A stretch of 64,000 nt of DNA, from contig NVXU02000002.1 of assembly GCA_002734065.2 (NCBI GenBank), positions 1 through 64,000 of the forward strand, read 5' to 3'. Origin of the DNA: Fluviicola sp. (GTDB lineage: Bacteria; Bacteroidota; Bacteroidia; Flavobacteriales_D; Crocinitomicaceae). Within the stretch, counting starts at the first letter, position 1. Every line of letters starts with the position of its first letter. The position numbers and the translations under genes were made by a program. This document shows positions 21,346 to 31,204 of the stretch, piece by piece. The notes below the pieces were generated by a model. That model did no database searches and was not told the origin of the DNA. It saw only the letters and a program-made list of their open reading frames with translations.

Positions 21346-22485
21346 ATGAAAAAAAATCTCTTTGGTAAAGATCTTCGTTTGGGCATTCTCGGAGGAGGTC
21401 AGTTGGGAAGAATGTTTATTCAGGAAGCTGTGAACTATAACATTTCGGTTCATATTCTTGAGAATGACTTTAACGCACCAAGTGCATCACTTGCCTCTCC
21501 ATTCACAAAGGGAGATATTCAAAATTATGACGATGTTCTCGCGTTCGGAAAAGACATGGATGTCTTGACCATTGAAATTGAAAACGTGAACATTGAAGCT
21601 TTGTATGAATTAGAGAAACAAGGTGTAACGATATATCCACAACCTCGCGTTTTAGAAATTATTAAAGACAAAGGATTGCAAAAACAATTCTATATAGAAA
21701 ATGACATTCCTACCTCATCCTTTTTTCTTTTTGATAAGAATAAAGAACAGGATTTAGCAACTAAACTTCCTTTTGTTCAGAAATTGAGAACGGGTGGTTA
21801 TGATGGACAAGGTGTTAAAATTATTAAAACGGAGGTTGACTTAAACTCTCTTTTTGATGGTCTAAGTATTATTGAAGAATTGATTCCTTTCGAGAAAGAA
21901 TTATCAGTGATTGTTGCAAGAAATGAAAAGGGAGAAATTGTCTCTTTTCAAACGGTAGAATGTGAGTTCAATGATGCCAATTTGGTGGAGTTTTTATTCT
22001 CCCCCGCAGACATTTCTGAAGAGCTTGAAAGCAGAGCTATTGAACTGGCAAAAGAAGTCATTCAAAAGTTAGATATGGTGGGCATCTTAGCCGTTGAGTT
22101 ATTCTTAACAAAGGATGGAAAGTTGCTGGTTAATGAAGTTGCACCACGTCCGCACAACAGTGGACATCATACAATCGAATGCAACGTTACTTCTCAATTC
22201 AGTCAACATTTGCGCAGTATTTTAGGTTTGCCTCTAGGTTCTACAGAAATTATTCGTTATGGTGCAATGGTTAACTTATTAGGTTCAGAAAACCATACTG
22301 GAAAGGCAATTTATAACGGACTAGAAGAGGTGATGGAAATTCCTTCGGTTTACATTCACTTATACGGTAAAGACATCACGAAACCCAATCGAAAAATGGG
22401 GCATATCACCGTAACTGGAGAAACGCTAAATGAGGCCAAAACGAAGGCTAAATCGATCATGAATTCCGTTAAAATCACTTCATAG
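21346..22485 (+). CDS. purK: 5-(carboxyamino)imidazole ribonucleotide synthase
   Basis: LGILGGGQLGRMFIQEA, KLRTGGYDGQGV, NEVAPRPHNSGHHTIE. Confidence 0.96.
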   Translation: MKKNLFGKDLRLGILGGGQLGRMFIQEAVNYNISVHILENDFNAPSASLASPFTKGDIQNYDDVLAFGKDMDVLTIEIENVNIEALYELEKQGVTIYPQPRVLEIIKDKGLQKQFYIENDIPTSSFFLFDKNKEQDLATKLPFVQKLRTGGYDGQGVKIIKTEVDLNSLFDGLSIIEELIPFEKELSVIVARNEKGEIVSFQTVECEFNDANLVEFLFSPADISEELESRAIELAKEVIQKLDMVGILAVELFLTKDGKLLVNEVAPRPHNSGHHTIECNVTSQFSQHLRSILGLPLGSTEIIRYGAMVNLLGSENHTGKAIYNGLEEVMEIPSVYIHLYGKDITKPNRKMGHITVTGETLNEAKTKAKSIMNSVKITS

Positions 22486-22562
22486 TTCGAAGAAATTTAA
22501 TTTATCACACGAATTACTCAAAGTTTTTAGTAAATTGGTTTTCTAAAAAAGAAAACTGATTC

Positions 22563-25500
22563 GTGAAGAGACTTTTATTTTTCACCTTTACTTTACTCCT
22601 ACTCAGCACTCAATTAAGTGCTCAACTTCTCACATACAAGAATTACAATCATAAGGATGGTTTACACATGTCCGGTATCAATTGCATCACTCAAACACCA
22701 GATGGCACCATCTGGTTAGGAGCAAATGGAGGTGATTTAATAAAGTTTGATGGGAAAACATTTTCAGAAATTAACTTGGGCGTTTCAAATAATCACCATT
22801 TTAATAACATTGTTACAAATGACAATGAACTATTATTTGCCTCCAATTATCTTGGTTTTTACTCGTACTCCCCTACAAATAACAAATTGACTAAATTTGA
22901 TTTAGAAGATTATTTATTTGGTGACGCTTTAAGAATTTTTCAAAAAAATGATTATACTTATTTTATTGGAACGAGGCAAATTTTAGCAAAGAAAAAAACG
23001 CTTGAAAAAATTATGTTTTTTGAAGTTGCCTCAAAAAAAATAGTGGTTTTTCAATCTTTTGAAACTGATAATTCTATCTTTTTATTAACCAATTATGGCG
23101 GGTACGTTCTTCGAAATGGTGAAATTAGGAAGCTGAGCGAATGGCTCGGCAACCATCTCAAAGAAGACAGTGTGAAAAGCATTCATTTTGGCTCTTACGC
23201 AAATGGGACTATTCAATTGTATCAAGAGGACGGAAAGCAACAGCTTAACATCAAAATTGATGAAAATGACTCAATTATCTCTCTCAAAAAAAGGAACTTA
23301 GTCATTGAATTGCTTGAAGATGACCAAATTAAGTCCTACACTTATAATGATTATTACAACAGGCCTACATTTCTTACAAAAAATGGGCTTTTGTATTTTC
23401 TTAAAAATGGTAGATGGAAGCTGAATCCACATAACTACTTCGAAAGTCTAGAGAAAAACCGCTTGATTTATTCTGATTTAAACGGCGACTACTGGATTCT
23501 TTCTTCCATAAAAGGTATTTATAAAATTTCTAAAGACCCTTTTACAAAAATAGAATTATCTCCTATTCACGCTAACCCTGCGATTAACTACGTTTATTAC
23601 TTTGAGTCTGGAATAACCCTCTTGAGTACTTTTGAAGGAAAAACCTATGTAGAAACGACCAAAGGCTCTCTTCAATTTGAAGAATATGATTTCATTACGA
23701 ACGGAATAACAAAAATTGATGATACGTACTTTTTAGCGACTAACAAAGGAATGCGAATCTATGAACCCAATGATTCTCAAAAAATAGAAGATCAATTTTA
23801 TAAAAATAAAAATATCACTTTCATCTTCGCGCATGGAGACGACTTATGGATTGGTCTTGCCGGTATTGGATTGAAAAAATACAACACCATTACACACCAA
23901 GTTCAGGTCCCCATAGTAAACGGTGGACGGATGCCTAGCCATTTTTACACCGCCCAAGCAAGTGAAGATGGAAAATCAATATACTTTGGTTCCAATTCGG
24001 GAGTATTCACTTTGGGTATTCAAGAAAATGTATTGAAAAAAATACATTTTAACAATGTCGAATTGGGCTTTTACAGCGGGCTTTCAACAAAAGACTCTTA
24101 TGGAACAATTTGGTTTTCAATGGAATTAGGAATCATTGCCATCACTAAGAATAATGAAATACTAACCTATAAAGGGGATGAATATTTCAACTCTACTTTG
24201 ATTTACTCGCTAATTGCTGATGATTTTGGAAATTTGATCATTGGAACTAATAAAGGGTTAACTCTTTTAAAAGTTGATTCTGATGGAAAAATCATCGAAA
24301 GGAAGATTTACGATGAAAGAACTAATTTCCTGGGTTATGAAACGCACATGCGTTCACAGTTTAAGAGCAAGAATGGGATTACACTTGGTACAATTGAGGG
24401 CTTGTTTCTAATTGACACAAAATACCTTGATAATCTTCCCGTCCCGTTAATGCCTAACATAAAAATAACTGAGAATAGTTTGGGAAATAAAGAGATTGAT
24501 GCCTTTAACTTTGAATTCTCACTCAGTAATCCAAAAATCAACAGAATTACTTTTTCTTACCAAATGGATGGAGGAAAATGGAATACTATAGCAAATGATG
24601 AAAATTTTGTTTTGATTAGTGGCTTACCTAGCGGCGAACATATAATCAATGTCAAAGCGTCGTATGATGGAGTGAACTTTGGAAAAAGTAGTTCGACAAA
24701 AGTAAAAGTCATCACATCTATTTGGAAGTCAAGTTGGTTTATAGCTTCACTAATTGGCGGATTATTCCTCTTGAATTTATTCTTGCTCAATTATTACAAA
24801 TCTTTTAACGGAAGTGGATTAATTAACACCAAAGATATTGATGTTCATCTAAATTTAACTCCTGCGATTTTATTATTTGCGACAATCACAGCCCCTTTAA
24901 CTCACATTCTTGGACCTATCATGGACTCGCAACTAAGTCTTAATTTAGAAACAACCTTGATTTTAGCATTCATTTTGCTGTCTCTATACTTAAGTTCACT
25001 TTCAGCTAAAGCAAACAAAAAGTTTTATTTATACGGTAGCTTACTTAGGTTTGGATTATTTGTCATAACCGCAGATTTTTTATGGGAAATTTATACATCT
25101 AAGCTTCATCCATACAATATTATTGGCATTGTTCTTATCTCAACGATGGCACCATACATACTTGGAAAAATTAAAGAAACAGCCATTTATTCAATTGTGA
25201 TACTTTTCATATCTATTTTTTTCATCATCATTATCGTTGATCCTGTTTATCCAAAATACTATTTCTTATTGGGTATCTCTGTCTCCTCATTTTTAATGAT
25301 TTTTTACAGCTACCTTCGTTATGATTCTTTAGAAAAACTTGTTTTCATCTCTGCAATTATCAACCGTGGAAATATGCCGGTTATTGCTTTTGATCAGAAA
25401 GGAGTTATTAATTATTCAAGTGAAAACATTTCCAATTTTTTAGATATTTCTCATTCGGAAATCCTTAATAAAAACATAACTATACTCAATAACTTCATCC

Positions 25501-26834
25501 CTTTTGATAGCAGTTATAAAGACATCGATATTACCAAAGATTTTAAAGATGGTCAAAAATACTTGACGCCGATGATTGACAATGAGAGTAAAATTCGTTG
25601 GATGGAATGGGCTTTTCGAGATTTTTCAAGTAATGTAAAGTTAATTCTCGGTCAGGATGTAACTGAAAAAATGCAGTTAGAGAATACCTACGAGCTCCTA
25701 GTTCAACACGCAGAAGATTTTATATATCGATGCGACAATAAAGGGAATTTTAATTTCATTAACGATGTGTCATTTTCAAGATTAGGTTATACGAAAGAAG
25801 AACTGCTTTTTACCAATTCTATAAAAATTGTTGCTCCAGATTTTAGAGAAGATATCATTGAATTTTACCGAGAGCATTTTCGTCAGAAGAAAATGACATC
25901 ATACAAAGAATTCCCTATTGTTAAAAAGAATGGAGAACAGATTTGGGTAGGGCAGTCAATTACAACAATTTTCGCTCCAGGTTCCGAAACCCAAATTGGT
26001 GGTTTTATCGCCTTAGCTAGAGATATTACTGATGTTCGTCTTCAGCAAGAACTCATCAATGAGCAAAGTAGCTCAATAACAGCAAGTATTAATTACGCTA
26101 GAAGAATTCAGCACAACTTATTGCCTTTCAAAAAAGAATTCGAAAAAGAATTCCAAGAACATTTTATATTCTCTCGACCGAAAGATATCGTGTCAGGGGA
26201 TTTTTATTGGATGGAAAAAGTAGGAGATAATCTCATTCTTGTGCTGGGTGATTGTACAGGTCACGGAGTGCCTGGGTCCTTTATGACTCTACTCGGATTC
26301 AACCTCCTAAATACAACTGTTCTTGAAAACAAAATTGTAGATCCTGGTAAAATTTTAGACCGTTTAGATAGGAAATTAATTGAATATTTACCACGAGGAG
26401 AAGGAGAGAATACAGTAAATGACGCGATGGAGTTAACCGTTTGCGTCTTTAATGACAATTCCGACGAGATGATGTATGCGTGTGCTGGCTCAAGATTTCT
26501 TATTTACGACAATAACGGTTTTACTATGTTTAAAGGCGACAATAAACACACAGGTGATATTGAGGATGGATTCTTAGGTTATAATACACATTTTGCCAAT
26601 TTTTCATCCGATAGCAACTTATTCTTATTTTCCGATGGTTTTCAAGATCAATTTGGAGGAGTCAATGATAAAAAATTCTCTTTTAGAAGGTTGTTAGAAT
26701 TGTTTGAAGAAAATATCAACTTGCCATTGGTTGAACAACAAAAAATAATTGCAGAAGCTTTTGACCAGTGGATTGGAATCGCTGAACAGACAGATGATGT
26801 GACGGTTGTTTCTGTGAAAAGAGGGGTTAAGTAA
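22563..26834 (+). CDS. multidomain sensor: periplasmic propeller/Y_Y_Y region, multi-TM region, PAS domains, SpoIIE/PP2C phosphatase
   Basis: GTG start; propeller-like TPDGTIWLGANGGDLIKFDG; PAS NTYELLVQHAEDFIYRCDNKGNFNFINDVSFSRLGYT; SpoIIE RPKDIVSGDFYWMEKVGDNLILVLGDCTGHGVPGSFMTLLG. Confidence 0.85.
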   Translation: MKRLLFFTFTLLLLSTQLSAQLLTYKNYNHKDGLHMSGINCITQTPDGTIWLGANGGDLIKFDGKTFSEINLGVSNNHHFNNIVTNDNELLFASNYLGFYSYSPTNNKLTKFDLEDYLFGDALRIFQKNDYTYFIGTRQILAKKKTLEKIMFFEVASKKIVVFQSFETDNSIFLLTNYGGYVLRNGEIRKLSEWLGNHLKEDSVKSIHFGSYANGTIQLYQEDGKQQLNIKIDENDSIISLKKRNLVIELLEDDQIKSYTYNDYYNRPTFLTKNGLLYFLKNGRWKLNPHNYFESLEKNRLIYSDLNGDYWILSSIKGIYKISKDPFTKIELSPIHANPAINYVYYFESGITLLSTFEGKTYVETTKGSLQFEEYDFITNGITKIDDTYFLATNKGMRIYEPNDSQKIEDQFYKNKNITFIFAHGDDLWIGLAGIGLKKYNTITHQVQVPIVNGGRMPSHFYTAQASEDGKSIYFGSNSGVFTLGIQENVLKKIHFNNVELGFYSGLSTKDSYGTIWFSMELGIIAITKNNEILTYKGDEYFNSTLIYSLIADDFGNLIIGTNKGLTLLKVDSDGKIIERKIYDERTNFLGYETHMRSQFKSKNGITLGTIEGLFLIDTKYLDNLPVPLMPNIKITENSLGNKEIDAFNFEFSLSNPKINRITFSYQMDGGKWNTIANDENFVLISGLPSGEHIINVKASYDGVNFGKSSSTKVKVITSIWKSSWFIASLIGGLFLLNLFLLNYYKSFNGSGLINTKDIDVHLNLTPAILLFATITAPLTHILGPIMDSQLSLNLETTLILAFILLSLYLSSLSAKANKKFYLYGSLLRFGLFVITADFLWEIYTSKLHPYNIIGIVLISTMAPYILGKIKETAIYSIVILFISIFFIIIIVDPVYPKYYFLLGISVSSFLMIFYSYLRYDSLEKLVFISAIINRGNMPVIAFDQKGVINYSSENISNFLDISHSEILNKNITILNNFIPFDSSYKDIDITKDFKDGQKYLTPMIDNESKIRWMEWAFRDFSSNVKLILGQDVTEKMQLENTYELLVQHAEDFIYRCDNKGNFNFINDVSFSRLGYTKEELLFTNSIKIVAPDFREDIIEFYREHFRQKKMTSYKEFPIVKKNGEQIWVGQSITTIFAPGSETQIGGFIALARDITDVRLQQELINEQSSSITASINYARRIQHNLLPFKKEFEKEFQEHFIFSRPKDIVSGDFYWMEKVGDNLILVLGDCTGHGVPGSFMTLLGFNLLNTTVLENKIVDPGKILDRLDRKLIEYLPRGEGENTVNDAMELTVCVFNDNSDEMMYACAGSRFLIYDNNGFTMFKGDNKHTGDIEDGFLGYNTHFANFSSDSNLFLFSDGFQDQFGGVNDKKFSFRRLLELFEENINLPLVEQQKIIAEAFDQWIGIAEQTDDVTVVSVKRGVK

Positions 26835-26890
26835 TGTTAAATAATTTTGTAGGGGTCGGTCGAGACCGACCCCTACAAAATTATTTAACA
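26835..26890. repeat. long palindrome, TAGGGGTCGGTC-core family, copy 2 (between convergent genes)
   Basis: TGTTAAATAATTTTGTAGGGGTCGGTC-GA-GACCGACCCCTACAAAATTATTTAACA; 27-bp perfect arms, 2-nt loop. Confidence 0.97.
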
Positions 26891-27243
26891 TAGTCCTGCT
26901 TCACCACCAACATATACCTATCGTCATCCAATTTTATGTAACCTTGCTCATAGCAAAAGAAATACTTTGAACCTGTCTTTGTTGTGTAGATATTCGTGTA
27001 ATAATGGAAATTGAAACCATCCTCAGCAAGTGTTATTCCGTCAACCGTTTTTTTGCCATCTGGATTCAAATCGGCCATGATTCTACGATTTTTACGCAGA
27101 ATATTATTAATTCTTCGAACGTATTTCGTGGCATCCTCATTCAGACGATTGTTGTAAGTGTTTCGGCAATAATCAGAACAGAATTTCTGATCTTTCCTGC
27201 CCGAAAGTTTCATTTTACACTCATAACATTCTCTGGTTTCCAT
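26881..27243 (-). CDS. conserved hypothetical protein with N-terminal zinc-ribbon-like motif
   Basis: CYECKMKLSGRKDQKFCSDYCRNTYNNRL; 120 aa. Confidence 0.75.
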   Translation of the reverse strand: METRECYECKMKLSGRKDQKFCSDYCRNTYNNRLNEDATKYVRRINNILRKNRRIMADLNPDGKKTVDGITLAEDGFNFHYYTNIYTTKTGSKYFFCYEQGYIKLDDDRYMLVVKQDYVK

Positions 27244-27347
27244 TGAAAAGGATTTTTACTGTAACAATGTTAACATTAATTAACAGCAAAATCAAGGTAA
27301 TGGGGACTTATCTTTTCATTTTTGTAGGTCTTAATAGAATGCACATT

Positions 27348-28358
27348 ATGGAAGAGAATATAAATCCCGCAGAGTCGCTACGAATAGTTAGCGAACAAAT
27401 AAAATTAGAAATGCCAACCATCAACCTGCTTCGTGCTGAAGTTGGAAAAGTGATTGTTGGACAAACTTACATGATTGACAGGTTGCTCATTGCGCTGCTC
27501 GCCGACGGACACGTTTTGCTTGAAGGTGTCCCTGGGTTGGCAAAAACCTTAGCAATTAAAACATTGTCGGATGCAATTAACGTAGATTTTAGTAGAATTC
27601 AATTCACCCCTGATTTACTTCCTGCCGATGTTACTGGAACCCTAATTTACAGTCAGAAGTCAGAAAGTTTCTCCGTGAAAAAAGGACCTATCTTTTCTAA
27701 TTTCGTTTTGGCGGATGAAATCAATCGTGCACCTGCAAAAGTGCAATCGGCTTTGTTGGAGGCTATGCAAGAACGACAAGTCACAATTGGAGACGAGACT
27801 TTCAAGTTGCCCTACCCGTTTTTGGTGCTTGCTACACAAAATCCAATTGAGCAAGAAGGAACTTATCCCCTGCCCGAGGCGCAAGTCGATCGTTTTATGC
27901 TAAAGGTATTCTTGGATTACCCGTCAAAAGAAGAGGAACGTCAAATTATACGTGCAAACGTGCAAAAAGAAGGCATGGCAAGTGCGTCAAACGTGATATC
28001 AATCAAAGATGTTGAGCGTTGTCGTTCTCTCGTTAAGCAAGTCTATTTAGACGAAAAAATTGAGCAATACATCGTGGACATTGTTTACGCAACTCGCGAA
28101 CCAGAAAAATATGGACTCGGATTTTTAGAACCTATGATTAGCATAGGATGTTCGCCTCGTGCAAGTATTAACTTGGCATTGGCAGCAAAAGCATTTGCGT
28201 TTTTGCAAGGTCGTGGATTTGTAATTCCAGAAGATATTAGAGAAATTGCTCCCGATGTAATGCGCCACAGAATGGGATTAACTTATGAAGCCGAAGCGGA
28301 GAATCTAACAGCATCCGATATCGTTGCAAAAATTGTTGCTAAAGTCGAAGTTCCTTAA
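27348..28358 (+). CDS. MoxR family AAA+ ATPase
   Basis: GHVLLEGVPGLAKTLAIKTL, RIQFTPDLLPADVTGT, LADEINRAPAKVQSALLEAMQE, ATQNPIEQEGTYPLPEAQVDRF; start set at 27348. Confidence 0.96.
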   Translation: MEENINPAESLRIVSEQIKLEMPTINLLRAEVGKVIVGQTYMIDRLLIALLADGHVLLEGVPGLAKTLAIKTLSDAINVDFSRIQFTPDLLPADVTGTLIYSQKSESFSVKKGPIFSNFVLADEINRAPAKVQSALLEAMQERQVTIGDETFKLPYPFLVLATQNPIEQEGTYPLPEAQVDRFMLKVFLDYPSKEEERQIIRANVQKEGMASASNVISIKDVERCRSLVKQVYLDEKIEQYIVDIVYATREPEKYGLGFLEPMISIGCSPRASINLALAAKAFAFLQGRGFVIPEDIREIAPDVMRHRMGLTYEAEAENLTASDIVAKIVAKVEVP

Positions 28359-28360
28359 AA

Positions 28361-29227
28361 ATGGATACCAAAGAACTTTTAAAGAAAATTCGCCTGCTGG
28401 AAATCAAAACCAAAGGCCTCACCAAACATATTTTTTCTGGTGAGTATCATTCTGCGTTTAAAGGACGTGGAATGACATTTTCTGAAGTTCGAAATTACCA
28501 AATTGGCGATGAAGTGAGAACCATTGACTGGAATGTGACTGCTCGTTTTAATGAACCTTATGTCAAAGTTTTTGACGAAGAGCGAGAGTTAACCGTCATG
28601 TTAATCATCGATGTTTCTGGTTCTGGAAATTTTGGTTGGGAGAACAAAACCAAAAAGGATTTGGCGCTCGAATTAGCAGCCGTTTTATCATTCTCCGCTA
28701 TTTCTAACAATGATAAAGTTGGCGCCATCTTCGTTTCAGACAAAGTCGAAAAATACATCGCTCCCGGAAAAGGGAAAAAGCATTCTTTGGTCATTTTGAG
28801 AGAATTAATTGAAATTCAACCGGAGAATAAAGGAACGGACCTCAATGAGGCGTTAAAATTCTTCCGAAATACACAAAAAAAACGAAGCATTGCTTTTGTA
28901 ATCAGTGATTTTATGGATGAAAACGATTTCATGGAAGGCTTGAAAGTTACACGCAAAAAACACGACATGGTGGCTTTGCGATTAATTGACGAAGCCGAGA
29001 AAGAATTGCCATCCATGGGAGTTGTACAAATGTTCAATGCAGAATCAGGCGCAACAACTTGGGTTAACACGAACAGTCAGAAAGCAAAAACCATTCACGC
29101 TCAGAATTTTAAAGAATTTGACGAGAAACTCGAAAAAGATTTTCAAAAGTCGGGCATCGATTACGCAAGCATTGCAACAGATGAAGATTTCATAAAACCA
29201 TTGGTTAAATTGTTCCAAAATAGATGA
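28361..29227 (+). CDS. DUF58 domain protein
   Basis: GRGMTFSEVRNYQIGDEVRTIDWNVTARFNEPYVKVFDEERELTVMLIIDVSGS; follows MoxR. Confidence 0.94.
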   Translation: MDTKELLKKIRLLEIKTKGLTKHIFSGEYHSAFKGRGMTFSEVRNYQIGDEVRTIDWNVTARFNEPYVKVFDEERELTVMLIIDVSGSGNFGWENKTKKDLALELAAVLSFSAISNNDKVGAIFVSDKVEKYIAPGKGKKHSLVILRELIEIQPENKGTDLNEALKFFRNTQKKRSIAFVISDFMDENDFMEGLKVTRKKHDMVALRLIDEAEKELPSMGVVQMFNAESGATTWVNTNSQKAKTIHAQNFKEFDEKLEKDFQKSGIDYASIATDEDFIKPLVKLFQNR

Positions 29228-30183
29228 TGAATAAACTCACATATCTATTCTCTTTTTTCATCGCACTGAACGTTGCTTCACAAGAATTGCATCAAGAAGC
29301 ATCTGAATCACAGTTAGTTATCGGCCAGTCAATTATACTCACTTATTCTGTTGTTACTGCGAAAAATGACACAGTTTTATTCAAAGAGAAAAGCGATGTG
29401 ATTGAAGCAAGAGCCATAACAAAAACAGGAGATTTATCCTCGGAAGGCATTGAATTTGAGATTACACACCCTTTTATAGACACCTTTATTTTCCAAAAAA
29501 AATCGAAAGAATGGATTGGAAAATACACCATTACAGCATGGGATAGCGGTCTGTTTGTAATTCCAGGTGCGGCAATAATCATCAATGATTCTACCTACTA
29601 TTTTGAAGACATCGCTCTTGTTTCCTACCTCGTTGACCCCATTGACGGAATGGATATTTACGACATCAAAGAAAATTTTGCAGACGTACCGGACAAGCCA
29701 TTTTCCATAGCAGAATTCCTGTCCGATTACTGGTGGTTGTTACTTCTTATTCTGTTTGCTATCATCGCTTTTATTGCTTACCGAAGAAGAAACAAAGACG
29801 AGGATTTTGAAGAAGAGGAACGTCCTATTTCTCTCAAAGAAAGAACCCTTATTGCTATTAACGCCTTGGAAAAGGCAAAATTATGGGAGAAAGACCAATT
29901 GAAAGATCATTTTGTGGAGTTATCCTACATTCTTCGTTCTTATTTAACCAGCAGGTATGAAATTTCTTTGTTAGAAAAAACCACCTACGAAACGAAACTT
30001 CTCCTTACCCAAAAAGGATTGAATGAAGAAACAGTCGATACGATCGCACGCATTCTATCTGAGGCAGACATGGTGAAATTTGCCAAATCAAAGCCCGATT
30101 TAATTGCCATTTTAAGAGTTTCAACACTCGCCAAGCAAATAGTTGCCGAAACCAGCCCATTAGAATTTGACAATGTTGAGTAA
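29224..30183 (+). CDS. Bat-operon membrane protein with signal peptide and one TM
   Basis: Signal peptide, C-terminal TM (WWLLLLILFAIIAFIAY); overlaps DUF58 stop. Confidence 0.75.
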   Translation: MMNKLTYLFSFFIALNVASQELHQEASESQLVIGQSIILTYSVVTAKNDTVLFKEKSDVIEARAITKTGDLSSEGIEFEITHPFIDTFIFQKKSKEWIGKYTITAWDSGLFVIPGAAIIINDSTYYFEDIALVSYLVDPIDGMDIYDIKENFADVPDKPFSIAEFLSDYWWLLLLILFAIIAFIAYRRRNKDEDFEEEERPISLKERTLIAINALEKAKLWEKDQLKDHFVELSYILRSYLTSRYEISLLEKTTYETKLLLTQKGLNEETVDTIARILSEADMVKFAKSKPDLIAILRVSTLAKQIVAETSPLEFDNVE

Positions 30184-31204
30184 TTGGAACATACGTTTTT
30201 GGGAGTACGATTATTTCGCTCCAAACTGGCTGTGGATGCTCGCTGTGGTGCCGGTGATTTTGCTTGTTATTTATTCTCTGGAGAGAAAACGAAAAGGCGA
30301 TGTAAAATATTCGCGTTCGGCTACAGACCAGAACAATATAGGCTCACAGAGTGTCCGTTTACTTCGAAAAGCATTGCTTTTGACTTACGGAATAATCGCT
30401 GCTCTTCTAATTTTAGCCATGGCAAAACCTTATCACTGGAGTCAGCACGACGACTTTAATACCGATTTTAAAGACGGAATTGACATCATTCTTGCCATGG
30501 ATGTTTCACTTTCAATGATGGCGCAAGATTTTAAACCGAACCGGTTGGAGGCTTCAAAAAAAGTTGCCAAAGAATTTGTTGACGGCAGAACTGGCGACAG
30601 AATTGGACTCGTCGTTTATGCTGGAGAAGCTTACACAGCATGTCCAGCAACCTTAGATTATTCAATTCTTAAAGAACAAATTGATAAAATTTCAGGCGAC
30701 AGAATTGAAGGAGGAACGGCTATTGGAACAGGTCTAGGAACTGCCGTAACTCGCTTGCGAAATGACAGTATTGCCTCCAAAGTGATTATTCTACTGACCG
30801 ATGGAAGTAATAATTCTGGAGAAATCACCCCCCTTGAAGCTGCAGAACTAGCAAAAGCCAAGAATATTCGCGTTTATACCATCGGAGTTGGAAAAAATGG
30901 CACTGCACCCTCCCCAATTATCACTCCTTTTGGTGTGCAATATCAAAATATGCCCGTAGAAATTGATGAAGTCACCTTGATGAAAATTGCGGAGATAACC
31001 AACGGACAGTATTTTAGAGCAACGGACACGAAAAGTTTGCAGGGTATCTACAAAGAGATTGAAAAGTTGGAAAAACGTAAAATGGAAGATCAACATTACA
31101 AATCCGAACCTCCGAGTAACCCACAAGCGTTTTTAAACTGGGCATTTGTTTTAACACTGCTTGTTTGGGGTACAAATCATCTTGTTTTTAGACACAGTGA
31201 ATAG
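30167..31204 (+). CDS. batA: VWA domain protein, BatA-like
   Basis: DIILAMDVSLSMMAQDFKPNRLEASKKVA, LLTDGSNNSGEI. Confidence 0.92.
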   Translation: MTMLSNWNIRFWEYDYFAPNWLWMLAVVPVILLVIYSLERKRKGDVKYSRSATDQNNIGSQSVRLLRKALLLTYGIIAALLILAMAKPYHWSQHDDFNTDFKDGIDIILAMDVSLSMMAQDFKPNRLEASKKVAKEFVDGRTGDRIGLVVYAGEAYTACPATLDYSILKEQIDKISGDRIEGGTAIGTGLGTAVTRLRNDSIASKVIILLTDGSNNSGEITPLEAAELAKAKNIRVYTIGVGKNGTAPSPIITPFGVQYQNMPVEIDEVTLMKIAEITNGQYFRATDTKSLQGIYKEIEKLEKRKMEDQHYKSEPPSNPQAFLNWAFVLTLLVWGTNHLVFRHSE

